Shown: positions 47,603 through 58,444 of the stretch, piece by piece | Position numbering within the stretch: position 1 is the stretch's first letter | How the letters are laid out: each line of letters opens with the position of its first letter | Assembly: GCF_033439725.1 (NCBI RefSeq) | Contig: NW_026944384.1 | Location: 5,208,001-5,272,000 of the forward strand | DNA: 64,000 bases | DNA from: Neurospora tetraspora | Lineage: Eukaryota > Ascomycota > Sordariomycetes > Sordariales > Sordariaceae | Reading direction: 5' to 3' | Program-made: the position numbers and the translations under genes | The notes under the pieces: model-generated | Seen by the model: the letters and a program-made list of their open reading frames with translations, nothing else | The model's database searches: none | Told to the model about the DNA's origin: nothing

Positions 47603-48235
47603 TTACTTCCTCCTAGGACGAGTATCCTTGACATTCAACCCAGGGTTCATGTTCTCCGTCGCATACCCACTGATCAAATCCGTCAAAGAATCGAAAGGAT
47701 CAACCTCCTCAGCCTCGGCCTCAGCCGCAGCCTTCTTCTTAGCCGCCTCCTCTTCGGCCGCCTTCTTCTTAGCCAGGAGGGCCTCCTCCGCAGCAGCCTT
47801 CTTCGCGCCCTTGCCACCAGCAGCCAAAGCAGCAGCAGCAGCCTCCTCCTCCTCAGGCGTCATCTTGGCATCCAGATCCCACCCGCGACCGTATCTCTCG
47901 CGGAAGGCGGCCAGCTTGCCGGCCTCGTCCAGCTCGACGTTCTTGAGCGACTTGTCCGAGGGCTGCCACAGCAGGTGGTTGCGGCTGTCCTTGGCCGACT
48001 TGTACAGCGCCGTCGGCATGGTGGTGCGCACTGTGAAGGTGCTGCCGTCCGAGAGCTGGACCAGCTGGGTGAATTGGTAGGGGCGGCGGTGGCGGGGGAC
48101 GAAGGTTGCGTTACGGATTTGTTGTTGCGCGCATGTTTGGGTTGTTGGGCGAGACGCCGAGTAGGCGGTGTATGTGGTGGTGGAGGGGAGGGCGAAAGGG
48201 CGGCGAAGGAGGGTGGTGGGGAGTTTTGATGACAT
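47603..48235 (-). CDS. mrpl36: Mitochondrial large ribosomal subunit protein bL31m (Mrpl36), 210 aa
   Basis: Single exon on the minus strand. A mitochondrial presequence opens it (MSSKLPTTLLRRPFALPSTT, rich in Arg, Ser and Thr, no acids). The conserved bL31m core follows: ATFVPRHRRPYQFTQLVQL, SDGSTFTVRTTMPTALYKSA, DSRNHLLWQPSDKSLKNVEL, then FRERYGRGWDLD. The second half is an Ala/Lys/Glu-rich helical tract (about 118-180) typical of filamentous fungal mitoribosomal proteins, and the chain ends DTRPRRK. It acts in the central protuberance of the mitoribosome. It is divergent from the flavin-reductase-like gene; the inverted-repeat element begins 560 bp upstream of its start. Identification is good. 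Confidence 0.9.
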   Translation of the reverse strand: MSSKLPTTLLRRPFALPSTTTYTAYSASRPTTQTCAQQQIRNATFVPRHRRPYQFTQLVQLSDGSTFTVRTTMPTALYKSAKDSRNHLLWQPSDKSLKNVELDEAGKLAAFRERYGRGWDLDAKMTPEEEEAAAAALAAGGKGAKKAAAEEALLAKKKAAEEEAAKKKAAAEAEAEEVDPFDSLTDLISGYATENMNPGLNVKDTRPRRK

Positions 48236-48794
48236 TTTGGCGGTTTGGCGGGTTGGTATAATTATGGGATGGGTATCTCGGTTTTGGTTAAGGTTTGTTG
48301 AGGTAGATGGACCGTCGTCGTCGCCAGTGAAGTTAATCAGGCGTGGTGGTGGGCGAACCGCGGGGACGTCGGAGGAGAGAGAGAACGGTTCGTTTCGGGG
48401 GTCGGGTCGGAGGGTTGACGGCGGCCGGGGGCGTGGAAACGGGATTTAGAGATTCGCGCCGCGGGGACTCGGACTCGGGTGGTGGTCTGGTTCTGGCTCA
48501 AGCGCTGCTGGTCGCGGGACTGGGACGGGTGGATTTGGCCGCGAGACAAAAATTGTTACGGCGGGCTATTTGCCCAACAAGCGCTATCGTTATCGGCGGC
48601 AGGCACATGGTGCCTTGAAGTCCGGGGAAGCGACCTCCCGCTGTAGAAAACGCCGCGGCAGCTCCGGCGGGGCCGATCCCCGATAAGATAAGATCTTGCT
48701 TGTTAAGCGCAATTGCCCTGAAGCGAACCTGTCAAGCGTGGTGTCCAGGGGCCCATGCCCACTGGAAGTGCGTTAGTGCCAGAGCTCAATTTTA
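48236..48794. promoter_or_regulatory. bL31m promoter side, no gene
   Basis: GC-rich, with CGGGGACT/CGGACTCGGG-like stretches near 48460. No coding signal. Confidence 0.45.
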
Positions 48795-48935
48795 CTCGTC
48801 GGTTAGGTGTGGAGTCTACCCTCCGGGGGTCTCGCTTGCAGTCAGCCAACCAACTCTCATCGTCCCTTTGAGAGTCGGATTTTTTATATATATCTTGCAA
48901 GTGGTATATCTATTAAAAACCTTACTTAGTTATAA
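48795..48935 (+). repeat. Left terminal inverted repeat
   Basis: Pairs with 49615-49738 in inverse orientation. It contains its own short palindrome, ACTCTCA...TGAGAGT. Confidence 0.75.
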
Positions 48936-48955
48936 CACTATCAATTTCAATCGTA

Positions 48956-49445
48956 CGGCCTCGTGAATAGCCTCAATCTATTTGTCTTAATTACCTCCAT
49001 CAATTTATTTTGGCGCATCCCGATTTTGATGTTACTATGCAGGTAGAAAAGGCTGTGGTGGTTCTTGGTTCTTCGAGTTATATGCTTTTGGCGGGCGAGG
49101 TAATACCGTGCAAAGGTAAAATATTATTAATTTTTATCGTACAGTATTGTAAATAGCCTCAATCTATTCGTTTTAATTTTATTTATCGATTTATTATAGT
49201 GTATTTCGATTTTAATGCTCTTGCGTAGGCGGAAAAGGCTGTACGGTATTACCGCCCGCTAAAAGCGTGTAATATATACTAATTTGAGAAATATTAAGAA
49301 CTATTATAAAAAGAGGTAAAATATTATTAATTCTAATTATACGGCCTTATAAATAGCTTCAATCTATTCGTCTTGATTTTCTCTATCGATTTATTATAGT
49401 ATATTTCAATCTTAAAGTTATTACGCGGGTAGAAAAGGTTATATA
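48956..49445. repeat. Three internal direct repeats, ~190-200-bp period
   Basis: The block aatagc(c/t)tcaatctatt...(g)gtagaaaaggctg-like recurs at 48966, 49152 and 49352. It is preceded by a ggtaaaatattattaattyt unit at about 49115 and 49314. Divergence between copies is mostly transitions. Confidence 0.75.
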
Positions 49446-49614
49446 GTATTATTTCGCTGGTTAAAAGTATAAATTACTGTAGAAATAAAGGTAATAGTTA
49501 TACTATAATAATATATTATGACATTTTGATTATAATGTAAATATATTGCTGAATACGTATGATCTAGACTATTAATCTGAATATTTTACTATTTTTTTTA
49601 CTTAAGTTTTAGTA

Positions 49615-49738
49615 GAGATATAGATTGTTGAGGTTCTTGAAAGATATACGATTTGCAAGATATATGTAAAAAATCCGACTCTCAAAGGGACGATGAGAGT
49701 CGGTTGGCTGGCTGCAAGCGTTCCCACCTAACCGACGA
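49615..49738 (-). repeat. Right terminal inverted repeat
   Basis: Reverse complement matches 48795-48935 with one ~17-bp length difference. It ends ...CCGACGAG followed by TA. Confidence 0.75.
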
Positions 49739-49974
49739 GTAGTGTCGGGGGGACAGCTTGAGATGGCACCGGCTGGTAAAGGAACTTTTGTGTCAACAAC
49801 AACGTCGACAGTCTTCCCGAGACTGTCAATCTTTTCAATTGACTTTCTGCGAAGCCGCTCAATGGGCCTGAGATGAGCGGTCGCCGGGTCTTGGGCTTCG
49901 CTGCCGAGCAAGCGCATATCTGCAATCACAATGGCATCTGCCCGGTGCGGTCACTGAAGCCGTCATCGTCATCC

Positions 49975-51076
49975 ATGCGGCCGTTAATCGGGACGACGGC
50001 GGCAGCGGCACAATGGCGAGTTGCTGCTGGACAGCACGCCAGGACATGTCAACTCTGTAAGCACCCATGACATATACGAATCCGATGTTGATATAGGACG
50101 ATACATTTCATCCATACTTTAGAAGACAAATAAGCTCAAACTAACTTGTTGACATACAACAGCTCTTCGAACCATCCACACCACTCCCTCCCATGCTCGA
50201 GCATGGACGATTACCGACCCCAAGCCACCATCTCCCCCAAACCGACCAAATCACCCACCCGGGCACGCCTATAAGAAGCTCACCCCGATCGCCGAACGAA
50301 CCCGTTCCCTTATGCGTCTCTTCCCACATTCCGTTGTTGTATGCACCTCTACTGATACACATACGCACGCACATTCCTCGCAGCCGCACAAGCCTCATAA
50401 GCCGACCATGCGCGGCATGACCATGTCCTCTTTCACCTGCCTCGGCCTTTCCCCCTCGCCGATTGTTAGCTTCAACATCACTCACCCGTCCCGAACATTA
50501 GACGCATTGCGCGCCAGCAGGCGGTTTAATATCCACATCCTTACGGATGATATCGCGGGTGCGGCGATTGCGGACTGGATGACCAGGGGGAACAGCGAAG
50601 GGCCAGAAAAGGTGTTCAAGGGGCTGGAGAGTGAATGCGGGTGTGTGGTTGCCAACCAGGAGGATTTGAATATGTGTAGGGACTATGGGGAGGCGCCCCT
50701 GCTAGACGGGGATGGGGTTCTCTATATCATGAGGTGCAGGGTATTAGAGGAGCCTATGGAGGGCTTGATCCCCGTCCGGGATCACGTTATTGTACTGGGA
50801 GAGATCGAGGAGATTGTCGAGGGGCTTGGTGTTAGGCGCGGGGCAGAAGAAGGGGAAGAGGTGAACTCGTTGGATCCTGTTGACCCGGAAAAATCCGAGG
50901 GAGAGGATAGAGACGGATACCAGTTCGGACTGGTGTATGCGGACAGGAGGTACAGACAGTTGGGAAACTGTGTAGTGCCGCTGCATGGTCCAGTCAGGAG
51001 TACTCACGAGGAAGAGCCCGTGAAGAAGGCTAGTAGTAGGATTAGTACACTTCCTGAAATAACAACAAACTCTTAG
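49975..51076 (+). CDS. Flavin reductase-like (FMN-binding split-barrel) protein, probably mitochondrial, 331 aa
   Basis: Two exons, 49975-50056 and 50163-51076. The intron has a GTAAGC donor, CTAAC branch and CAACAG acceptor. Residues 1-45 look like a mitochondrial presequence (MRPLIGTTAAAAQWRVAAGQ, later RTIHTTPSHARAW). The flavin reductase domain spans about residues 75-290, with RLFPHSVVVCTS, MRGMTMSSFTCLGLSPSPIV, SRTLDALRASRRFNIHILTD and, near the end, FGLVYADRRYRQLG. Family members bind FMN and use NAD(P)H, but the fungal members of this group have no settled substrate. An earlier in-frame ATG (49873) would add 34 residues; I prefer 49975 because the presequence then starts at once. An inverted-repeat element ends 236 bp upstream. 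Domain call good, exon 1 probable. Confidence 0.75.
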
Positions 51077-51372
51077 CCAAACAAACGCAAATCAATATGT
51101 GAACCAATACGGCCTGGGCGGCCTGTACTCATCACTAGGGGCCTCGGAGGATTTCAAGCAGGTAGGTGAGCAGCTAATGGGGCTGTTTCATGCAAAACAT
51201 TTCCTCCCTATATATGACCCTCAAATGGTATCTGTCCAGCTCCTATCGCAACTCGAGAAGCGCTCAGGGCGTGTCGGCACCGGTAAGAGACATAAACGCC
51301 GAAAACGATCCTCCTTTCATCCGCGAATCCGCTTGTTCCCCAGGGTTATAAATGTATTTCGGAGCAATACAT
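51077..51372. other. Short intergenic between convergent genes
   Basis: 3' flanks of the flavin-reductase-like gene and FKBP12. No gene seen. Confidence 0.5.
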
Positions 51373-51926
51373 TTACTCGCCCTTCTGGACACCCTTGATA
51401 CCGACGAGCTCGGTCTCGAAGATGAGGGTAGAGTTGGCGGGGATGATGCCACCGACAGCGCGGCTGCCGTAGGCGAGGTGAGGGGCGATGGTGAGCTTGC
51501 GCTTCTCGCCAATCTTCATGCCGAGGAGACCCTCGTCCCAGCCCTTGATGACCTGGCCCTGGCCGACGGTGAAGTTGAGGGGCTCGCCACGGTCGTAGCT
51601 AGCGTCGAACTTCTTGCCGCTGGTGAGGACACCCTTGTAGTGGACATCGACGTTGTCGCCTGGAATGCGGGAGAGATTGAGTCAGCACGTTTGCTTCACA
51701 TCTAGGGAGCTCGCTTGCTGGTTTGCGTAGTGCAAAGGGCTGAACGTGAGGCGCTCGTAGTCCAAAGGTGTGCGATGAGGATCGGATTCGGGCGGAGCGT
51801 CGAGGCAGAAGCTGAAAATTGCACTCCAGGTACAACTGGGGTACACTTACCACGACGGGTCTCACGGGTGCCCTGGCCGTCCTGCTGGACCTCGATCTGA
51901 AGACCTTCAAGCTGGGGAATAGTCAT
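51373..51926 (-). CDS. fpr1: FKBP12-type peptidyl-prolyl isomerase, 120 aa
   Basis: Two exons on the minus strand, 51926-51851 and 51659-51373. The 191-nt intron runs from GTAAGT to TTCCAG. The product is a complete single-domain FKBP, the receptor of FK506 and rapamycin: [20 protein letters not shown], then [80 protein letters not shown] and FETELVGIK. The hydrophobic pocket residues (Tyr of VHYKG, the Phe-Asp pair of KKFDAS, Trp of IKGWDEG, Tyr of HLAYG) are all present. 120 residues is the usual length. The frame remains open upstream to an ATG at 52091, which would add 55 basic residues (see next entry). Identification is secure; whether one or two starts are used is open. Confidence 0.95.
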
Positions 51927-52091
51927 CTTGCTGGATGTGGTGGTGAAGTTGTGTTTGTGGTTTGTTTGGGGGGTGGTGTACGGGAGAGAGTTCAGAGACT
52001 TGGGAACACAAAGGAGGAACGAGGGGCGGATGAGGGAAAGACGAGGAGCGACGGCCCTGAGGCGGTGGGGCGCAAGCTTTATCCCGTTCAT
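51927..52091 (-). other. Possible in-frame mitochondrial presequence of FKBP12
   Basis: Upstream of MTIPQ the same frame is open to ATG 52091 and encodes 55 residues: MNGIKLAPHRLRAVAPRLSL, then IRPSFLLCVPKSLNSLPYTT and a short polar stretch. There are five Arg, no Asp or Glu, and an amphipathic pattern, which is what an import signal looks like. It could equally be leader RNA with chance coding. Confidence 0.45.
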
Positions 52092-54708
52092 GGCGTAATT
52101 AGATTGGTGAACCAGTTGAGTGGAAGGGACGAAAGAGAGGGGCAGAACGGGCAAGGACGGGAGGCAAGCAATCCTGCAGTGAACCTTCCAAGCTGGGAAC
52201 GGGAATCAGGGAATATGTACAGGGAGATCACTCGATGCCAAATTTAACTTGTGAAAGCAAACTGCTGAGAATGGAACCAACAGCATTATTTTCCGACCTT
52301 GTGAGGTGCTTGACCTCTACATATGTCATATTATCGATAAACCTCTCGAGGAGCTTGTGTGGGCTGGAGCCCCACGCACGGAGCTCCCAACCGGACTGTC
52401 CTGGTTCACGCATTGAAGCTTTTACTCGCCGGACCCGACACCGATCAGAAAAATCCCATCATCAACGGCTCAGAATGATCTCACAGCCCGAGCTCTTCCT
52501 GCCAGCGCCTGTTGCTGTGGGGTCAGGGCTGCAGTACTGCAGCTGCTGTGTAGTACAATGTGAGCCTGCCCTTGCGTGCCTGTCGGCCTGAGAGCTCGTC
52601 ACGAACATGGAGGGGCATGAGGAGCAAGGGTTCTTCTTGGCACAACTTGTCAGGGGCGCTGTGCAGGGCTCGCTCCCGTCATCTCATCCATTCAACCTGC
52701 ATGGAGCTTGCACGTTGTGTTGCGCCTTTCGACCACGCATGTTGATCAGGTCGGGGCATGTTAATTGCATGAGTGTCAGGTAGAGAAAGGCTGGAATGGC
52801 ACTTCTCGGTTGATGGTCGAACGATGCAACTGATCTGAGGCTGGAATATTTCTTCTTCCAAGTAGTGGTGGTGGTGAAACGCCGTGCTGCACTCTGGAGC
52901 TTTGTGCCGTCGATACGGAATGTTGAATGGCGAGGTACGTGATGATGTTCTCTGGCTTTGCCTTGGTTGATTTTGGTCGTGAAATCAGCATTCCATTCAG
53001 CATCTTGCTGAAGATAAATCAATAACCTTCAGTTGAGTTAGGTCCATGTTGAAGACCGAGTACAGTAGCCACCTCGGTCTCGGGAACTCGAGGTCATTCC
53101 ATGGTGTTCATCCCGAGATATGGCGATCCAAAACGAGAACAAAAACAACAAGCCTGGACAAAGAGATATCGACGTCGAGCATGCTATAGATGGGCATGAG
53201 GACTCGAGCATTGCCGATCAGAGTTTCGCAAACTAAAAGGGTCAGAGGACCGAAGTATCATGGCTGTATGAAATAGAAGATGAAGAGACAACCGGACAAA
53301 AAGAGGACACCAGCAATCTATAAATGGCTGGGCTCGGCAAGGCCACACTGCCAAGTGTTATCGAAGTTGGCGAGAATCATGTGTGGATTGAGAGGACATG
53401 ATACCATCATTCATACGAAGTCGAAAAAGAGACGAACACCGACTCCATCATGCCCAGCCGCGATGGCAGCGGTCGAGACCTTGCCGGATCCGATGAATTT
53501 CCCCATACGCATACACTAGTGCCGAGAACCACAATCACGGAGGCTTCTCGATACAGGCAGAATCTCGAACTCGAATCCCCAAACCTAGGTGGCTGGTCAA
53601 TCGTGGGCGACGGGTCGGGACGTTAGCACGCGCAGCACCGAGGGCACCTTGTTGACGGATCGTGGGGTGCCTGGGCTCCCGTCGTTCAGCCTTGCCATGA
53701 CTGCAGGGGCCTCGATCATTCTGGATCGTTCTGCCCATTGGCTGCCCAATCGCGGGATGGAGGAGGCGTCCGAAGATCATGTTGGTAGAACGAAGAAGGC
53801 TCCAGATGATTGGAGTTAATCGGGAGTTTTACGCCTGCCATCTCGACTCGCCTCCAGCTTTGCTTGGAGATCCAGAATCATGGTGCAATTTCTGGAGTCA
53901 TTTCAGTCCCCAATGCTTGCAAGGGGGCAATGGCAACGATAGGGGAGCAACAGCTGAGAAATGCGGATGGAAGAGCTGCCCCTCAGCGGAGCGGGTTGGA
54001 CTGGGCTCGAGCTGGGGTAGCTCCTCTCGAGCTCCTGCAGCCTCTTGAGAGAAGCGCAAGGAAGCCAAGACGCGCCTCTACCTGCGGGCCTCCAGCCAAT
54101 CAGATGTCAGATTTGGGTCGTGTGGGGATAGCAAGCAACGGCCGCAAACGAATCAGAGGAAGGCCATGGAATTCTGGACGATAGAATCTCATCGAATTCT
54201 ATTGCTGCCAACAGCCAGGACCCAGGGGCCGCCGCAAAGAACATTTTAGATGCCACTGCTGCCCCCCTCCTCTCGCTCTTCCCTTCGTTCCTCAGTCTTC
54301 CCAATCCAATCTCAACTTTCCTCTTTCCTCTCTCGAATCGTGCCTGCAGCAGTATCCTCTCTTTTTTTTGGAGGAGCAGAACAATAGCGCTTTTTCTTTG
54401 CACTTCATTTTGGTAAGTTCACCCGCTGCCCAGTGCCTCTCTCGAACGGGAAGGTTGCGAGTCAACCATTTTACTGCCCCTCCTCTCCCCCTCCCCCGCT
54501 TCAGCCTTGCCTTACACTCCTTCCCTCACTCCCCTCCGTCACCACCTCGCAAGAACAACAACTCTCAGTTGTTCTTCTACCCGCTTTCGATTGTAGATAA
54601 ACCATCGTGTACATATCCCAACGCCAAAGTTGCAGCACTTCTCCAGGACGTGTGCGCTAACAGACCCTGCTTAGATACCCACACATTTCACCCACAAATC
54701 TGCCCAAC
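52092..54708. other. 2.6-kb intergenic: divergent promoters of FKBP12 and hsp80
   Basis: No convincing coding region. The last ~400 bases are the CT-rich promoter and leader of hsp80. Near 54165-54200, GAATTC/AGAATCTC-type pieces resemble half-sites of heat-shock elements, but no clean array is present. Confidence 0.5.
54413..54596 (+). other. Probable 5'-UTR intron of hsp80
   Basis: GTAAGTTCACCC donor and TTTCGATTGTAG acceptor about 110 bp before the ATG, in a pyrimidine-rich leader. Suggested by splice signals only. Confidence 0.35.
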
Positions 54709-56890
54709 ATGTCGGCCCCCGAGACTTTCGAGTTCCAGGCTGAGATCTCTCAGCTTCTCTCCCTCATCATCAACACTGTCTACTCCAACAAGGAGATCTT
54801 CCTTCGTGAGCTTGTCTCCAACGCTTCCGATGCTCTCGACAAGATCCGCTACGAGTCCCTGTCGGACCCCAGCAAGCTGGATTCCTGCAAGGAACTCCGC
54901 ATCGACATCATCCCCAACAAGGAGAACAAGACCCTCACCATCAAGGATACCGGTATCGGTATGACCAAGGCTGTAAGTTTGCCTAGATTCAATCTCAGTT
55001 TGTGCAAGTGACAATGCGCTGACTCATTACGCTTAGGACCTCGTCAACAACCTTGGTACCATTGCCCGCTCCGGTACTAAGCAGTTCATGGAGGCCCTCA
55101 CCGCTGGTGCCGATATCTCCATGATCGGTCAGTTCGGTGTTGGTTTCTACTCTGCCTACCTTGTTGCCGACAGAGTTACCGTCGTCTCCAAGCACAACGA
55201 TGACGAGCAGTACATCTGGGAGTCTTCCGCTGGTGGTACCTTCACCATCAGACCTGACACCGAGGGTGAGCCCCTTGGCCGCGGTACCAAGATCATCCTC
55301 CACCTGAAGGATGAGCAGCTTGACTACCTCAACGAGAGCAGGATCAAGGAGGTCATCAAGAAGCACTCCGAGTTCATCTCCTACCCCATCTACCTCCACG
55401 TCCAGAAGGAGATCGAGAAGGAGATTCCTGATGAGGAGGCCGAGGAGGTCACCGAGGAGGGTGAAGACAAGAAGCCCAAGATCGAGGAGGTTGATGATGA
55501 GGAGGAGGAAAAGAAGAAGGAGAAGAAGGTCAAGAAGATCAAGGAGGTCACGGTCGAGGAGGAGGAGCTCAACAAGCAGAAGCCCATCTGGACTCGCAAC
55601 CCCCAGGACATCACCCAGGAGGAGTACGCTGCCTTCTACAAGTCCCTCTCCAACGACTGGGAGGACCACCTCGGTGTCAAGCACTTCTCCGTTGAGGGTC
55701 AGCTCGAGTTCCGCGCCATCCTCTTCGTTCCCAAGCGCGCTCCCTTTGACCTCTTCGAGACCAAGAAGACCAAGAGCAACATCAAGCTCTACGTCCGCCG
55801 CGTCTTCATCACTGACGATGCTACCGAACTCGTCCCCGAGTGGCTCAGCTTCATCAAGGGTGTTGTCGACTCTGAGGATCTCCCCCTCAACCTGTCTCGT
55901 GAGACTCTCCAGCAGAACAAGATCATGAAGGTCATCAAGAAGAACATCGTCAAGAAGTCTATTGAGCTCTTCAACGAGATTGCTGAGGACAAGGAGCAGT
56001 TCGACAAGTTCTACTCTGCCTTCTCCAAGAACATCAAGCTTGGTATCCACGAGGATGCCCAGAACCGCAACGCCCTCGCCAAGCTCCTCCGCTTCCACTC
56101 CACCAAGTCTGGTGACGAGATGGTCTCTCTCTCCGACTACGTTGCTCGCATGCCCGAGCACCAGAAGAACATTTATTACATCACTGGCGAGTCCATCAAG
56201 GCCGTCTCCAAGTCTCCCTTCCTTGACGCCCTCAAGGAGAAGAACTTCGAGGTTCTCTTCCTTGTTGACCCCATTGATGAGTACGCCATGACTCAGCTCA
56301 AGGAGTTCGAGGGCAAGAAGCTTGTTGACATCACCAAGGACTTCGAGCTCGAGGAGACCGAGGAGGAGAAGAAGCAGCGTGAGGAGGAGGAGAAGGAGTA
56401 CGAGGGTCTCGCCAAGGCCCTTAAGAACATTCTCGGCGACAAGGTCGAGAAGGTCGTCGTCTCCCACAAGCTCGTCGGCTCTCCTTGCGCCATCCGCACT
56501 GGCCAGTTCGGCTGGTCCGCCAACATGGAGCGTATCATGAAGGCCCAGGCCCTCCGTGACACCTCCATGTCCAGCTACATGTCTTCCAAGAAGACCTTCG
56601 AGATCTCCCCCAAGAGCCCCATCATCAAGGAGCTCAAGAAGAAGGTTGAGGCTGATGGTGAGAACGACAAGACTGTCAAGTCCATCGTCCAGCTCCTCTA
56701 CGAAACCTCTCTCCTCGTCTCCGGCTTCACCATTGAGGAGCCCGCTAGCTTCGCCGAGCGCATCCACAAGCTCGTCTCCCTCGGCCTCAACCTCGATGAG
56801 GAGCCTGAGGCTGCTGCCGATGCCCCTGCTGCCGCTGAGGGTGTTCCCGCCGCCGAGACTGGCGACTCCGCCATGGAGGAGGTTGACTAA
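54709..56890 (+). CDS. hsp80: Cytosolic Hsp90 chaperone (Hsp80), 705 aa
   Basis: Two exons, 54709-54972 and 55037-56890. The 64-nt intron falls in the ATPase domain after DTGIGMTKA. Domains in order: GHKL ATPase (1-210) with [27 protein letters not shown] and [15 protein letters not shown]; a charged Glu/Lys linker (about 215-265); the middle client-binding domain ([40 protein letters not shown]); and the C-terminal dimerisation domain ([20 protein letters not shown]) ending MEEVD, the TPR-cochaperone docking peptide. It folds kinases and transcription factors. Length equals that expected for Neurospora Hsp80. Codon use is strongly C-ending, as in very highly expressed genes; long overlapping frames on the other strands follow from this bias. 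The Podospora orthologue, MOD-E, suppresses incompatibility, a loose link to the HET gene at the left edge. Confidence 0.97.
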
Positions 56891-58372
56891 ACGATTTCAT
56901 GACTACAAAAGTTTAATGAAAAAGGTTATGGGACGGAGTTTGGGTTTTCGTTTGACTGACGGGCATTTTGTTGCCCCTTCTGCATCTTTGCCTTTTCCAT
57001 AATTTTCAGATTCCCCGGCTCTGTACTTTAGTCTATGACAACATATGGTTTGGTCTGGTCTTGAGGTAGAGCATGAATGCAATGGATGAGAACAAGCAAC
57101 TTTATTCTTTCAATAGCGATATGTGACATGATCGTGGAAACTGAGTCTCTATGCAGTGAACTTTGCGACCTCTGGTGTAAAGATGTGGAAGTCCGTTGCG
57201 ATATCTTGAAGCCATTTACGAGGTGGTATTAGACGCATGGTACAGACCTACACTGACCGATCTTTCTGACGCAGCGGTTGACGCAGAACGAAGTTTTAGC
57301 ATGCAGTTTACATTTCTTCGACATCTCTCTCATCTGAACACTAGATTCGCGCGTGTTCCAACCAAACATCTCGAGGGACTGGGATGCGTTGATGAAGGAG
57401 GGGAGGCACAGATGACCCAAGATGCTATGTTGAGAAAGGTTGAACTTGGAGAAAGGTTGAATTCCCGAATTCCCGGGAGGTTTTAGGTGTGAGCCTGTGC
57501 AGCTGACGAGAAGGGAAAAGACGGGGGAGGCGCGAAGGACGAACGAAGAAGCGTGGGGGACGTCCAGACGGGTGTATGAAAGCGACGTGATGGTTATGGT
57601 GGGTTATGCCTCGCAAAGAAACAGTGAGGACACCAAATTGGGGACTTTTCAGAAAGTCAAGGTCGGTGAGTGAGGTTGACAACCACGCTCGCGTCCTCTG
57701 CGCACGAACGAGCGTAAGCGAGACCTTCAACGAAGAAGGTCGACGATGTGGATGGATCAGAACCCGATGCCGACGACTCAACTCGATGCTGATTGATGGC
57801 TGCGACCCCCGACTTGAAGCGATAATAGCCTGGATGGAGGTCGTGAAGACCTACCGGGTAGGAAAACGGCGAAAGCAGAGCGGAGTGGAAAGGTCGTAGG
57901 GGAGACTCCTACATGTGGTAGTAGTCATTCCGGCTTGTTGTATGTAAGACAGCCAGCTATGCGTATGTTCAAGTTGATTGATGGAAAAATAAGATCAAGA
58001 TTAAGAAGGGCTTAAGACTTCGGTATATCACGTATGTATATCCTGATGTGCATCACTTACTTTCCTTTCAGTTGCTGTGCGATGAGTGGCAGTCGACGAA
58101 GCAGCTTACTAGTACGCCTTTGGTTGGTCGTCTCCACCAGTAACTGTACAACAATATTATAGTAGGTCTGTTTGTTTAACGGGTAGAGTAAAACTTGTGC
58201 TGCACAAGTGTTGTGGCTGTGGTTATTGATGTTGGTGGTACATAGTGATTGTGGTGGAAAATAGTCAGTCGACTTTTACACACGCTCTTCCCTTCCCTTC
58301 ACTAACCCCACCGCAATCTGCGTGCATGCCTGCCCTACATAAGTACTAGCTCCCAACCGATTATTCAACAAC
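56891..58372. other. Intergenic, no supported gene
   Basis: About 1.5 kb from the hsp80 3' flank to the tRNA. Only short frames without family resemblance. Confidence 0.5.
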
Positions 58373-58444
58373 GGCCGTTTGGCGCAACGGTAGCGCGTTA
58401 CTTTCCGGTGGTAAAGGCTCTGGGTTCGAGTCCCAGGATGGTCG
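58373..58444 (+). tRNA. tRNA-Arg(CCG), intronless
   Basis: 72 nt. Acceptor GGCCGTT pairs with GATGGTC (wobbles included), discriminator G. The D arm is GCGC-AACGGTA-GCGC, the anticodon stem TTACT/GGTAA, the loop TT-CCG-GT, and the T arm CTGGG-TTCGAGT-CCCAG. It decodes CGG. A run of seven T follows about 8 bases downstream. Confidence 0.92.

Larger units (their letters stand above)
48795..49738. mobile_element. 0.94-kb inverted-repeat DNA element (MITE-like or non-autonomous), RIP-like
   Basis: Long terminal inverted repeats: the left begins CTCGTCGGTTAGGTG at 48795 and its reverse complement ends at 49738. Similarity continues inward for about 110-140 bp (CTCTCATCGTCCCTTTGAGA, then GTCGGATTTTTTA and ATATATCTTGCAA), with about 17 extra bases in the left copy. 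TA flanks both ends (TTTA before, TAGTG after), the target duplication of Tc1/mariner-class elements. The interior (48.9-49.6 kb) is AT-rich with TpA excess, as after RIP, and holds three ~100-bp repeats spaced 186 and 200 bp apart. There is no transposase frame. It lies between two divergent mitochondrial-protein genes. The inverted repeats are directly visible; family assignment is inference. Confidence 0.8.

Noticed and set aside
49873-49974. Earlier ATG for the flavin-reductase-like gene
   Set aside because: In frame, but the added 34 residues dilute an otherwise typical mitochondrial presequence starting at 49975; kept only as an alternative.
54995-56767. 590-codon open frame on the minus strand opposite hsp80
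   Set aside because: It is the antisense of a strongly codon-biased Hsp90 gene; its Leu/Glu/Asp-rich translation has no family resemblance.
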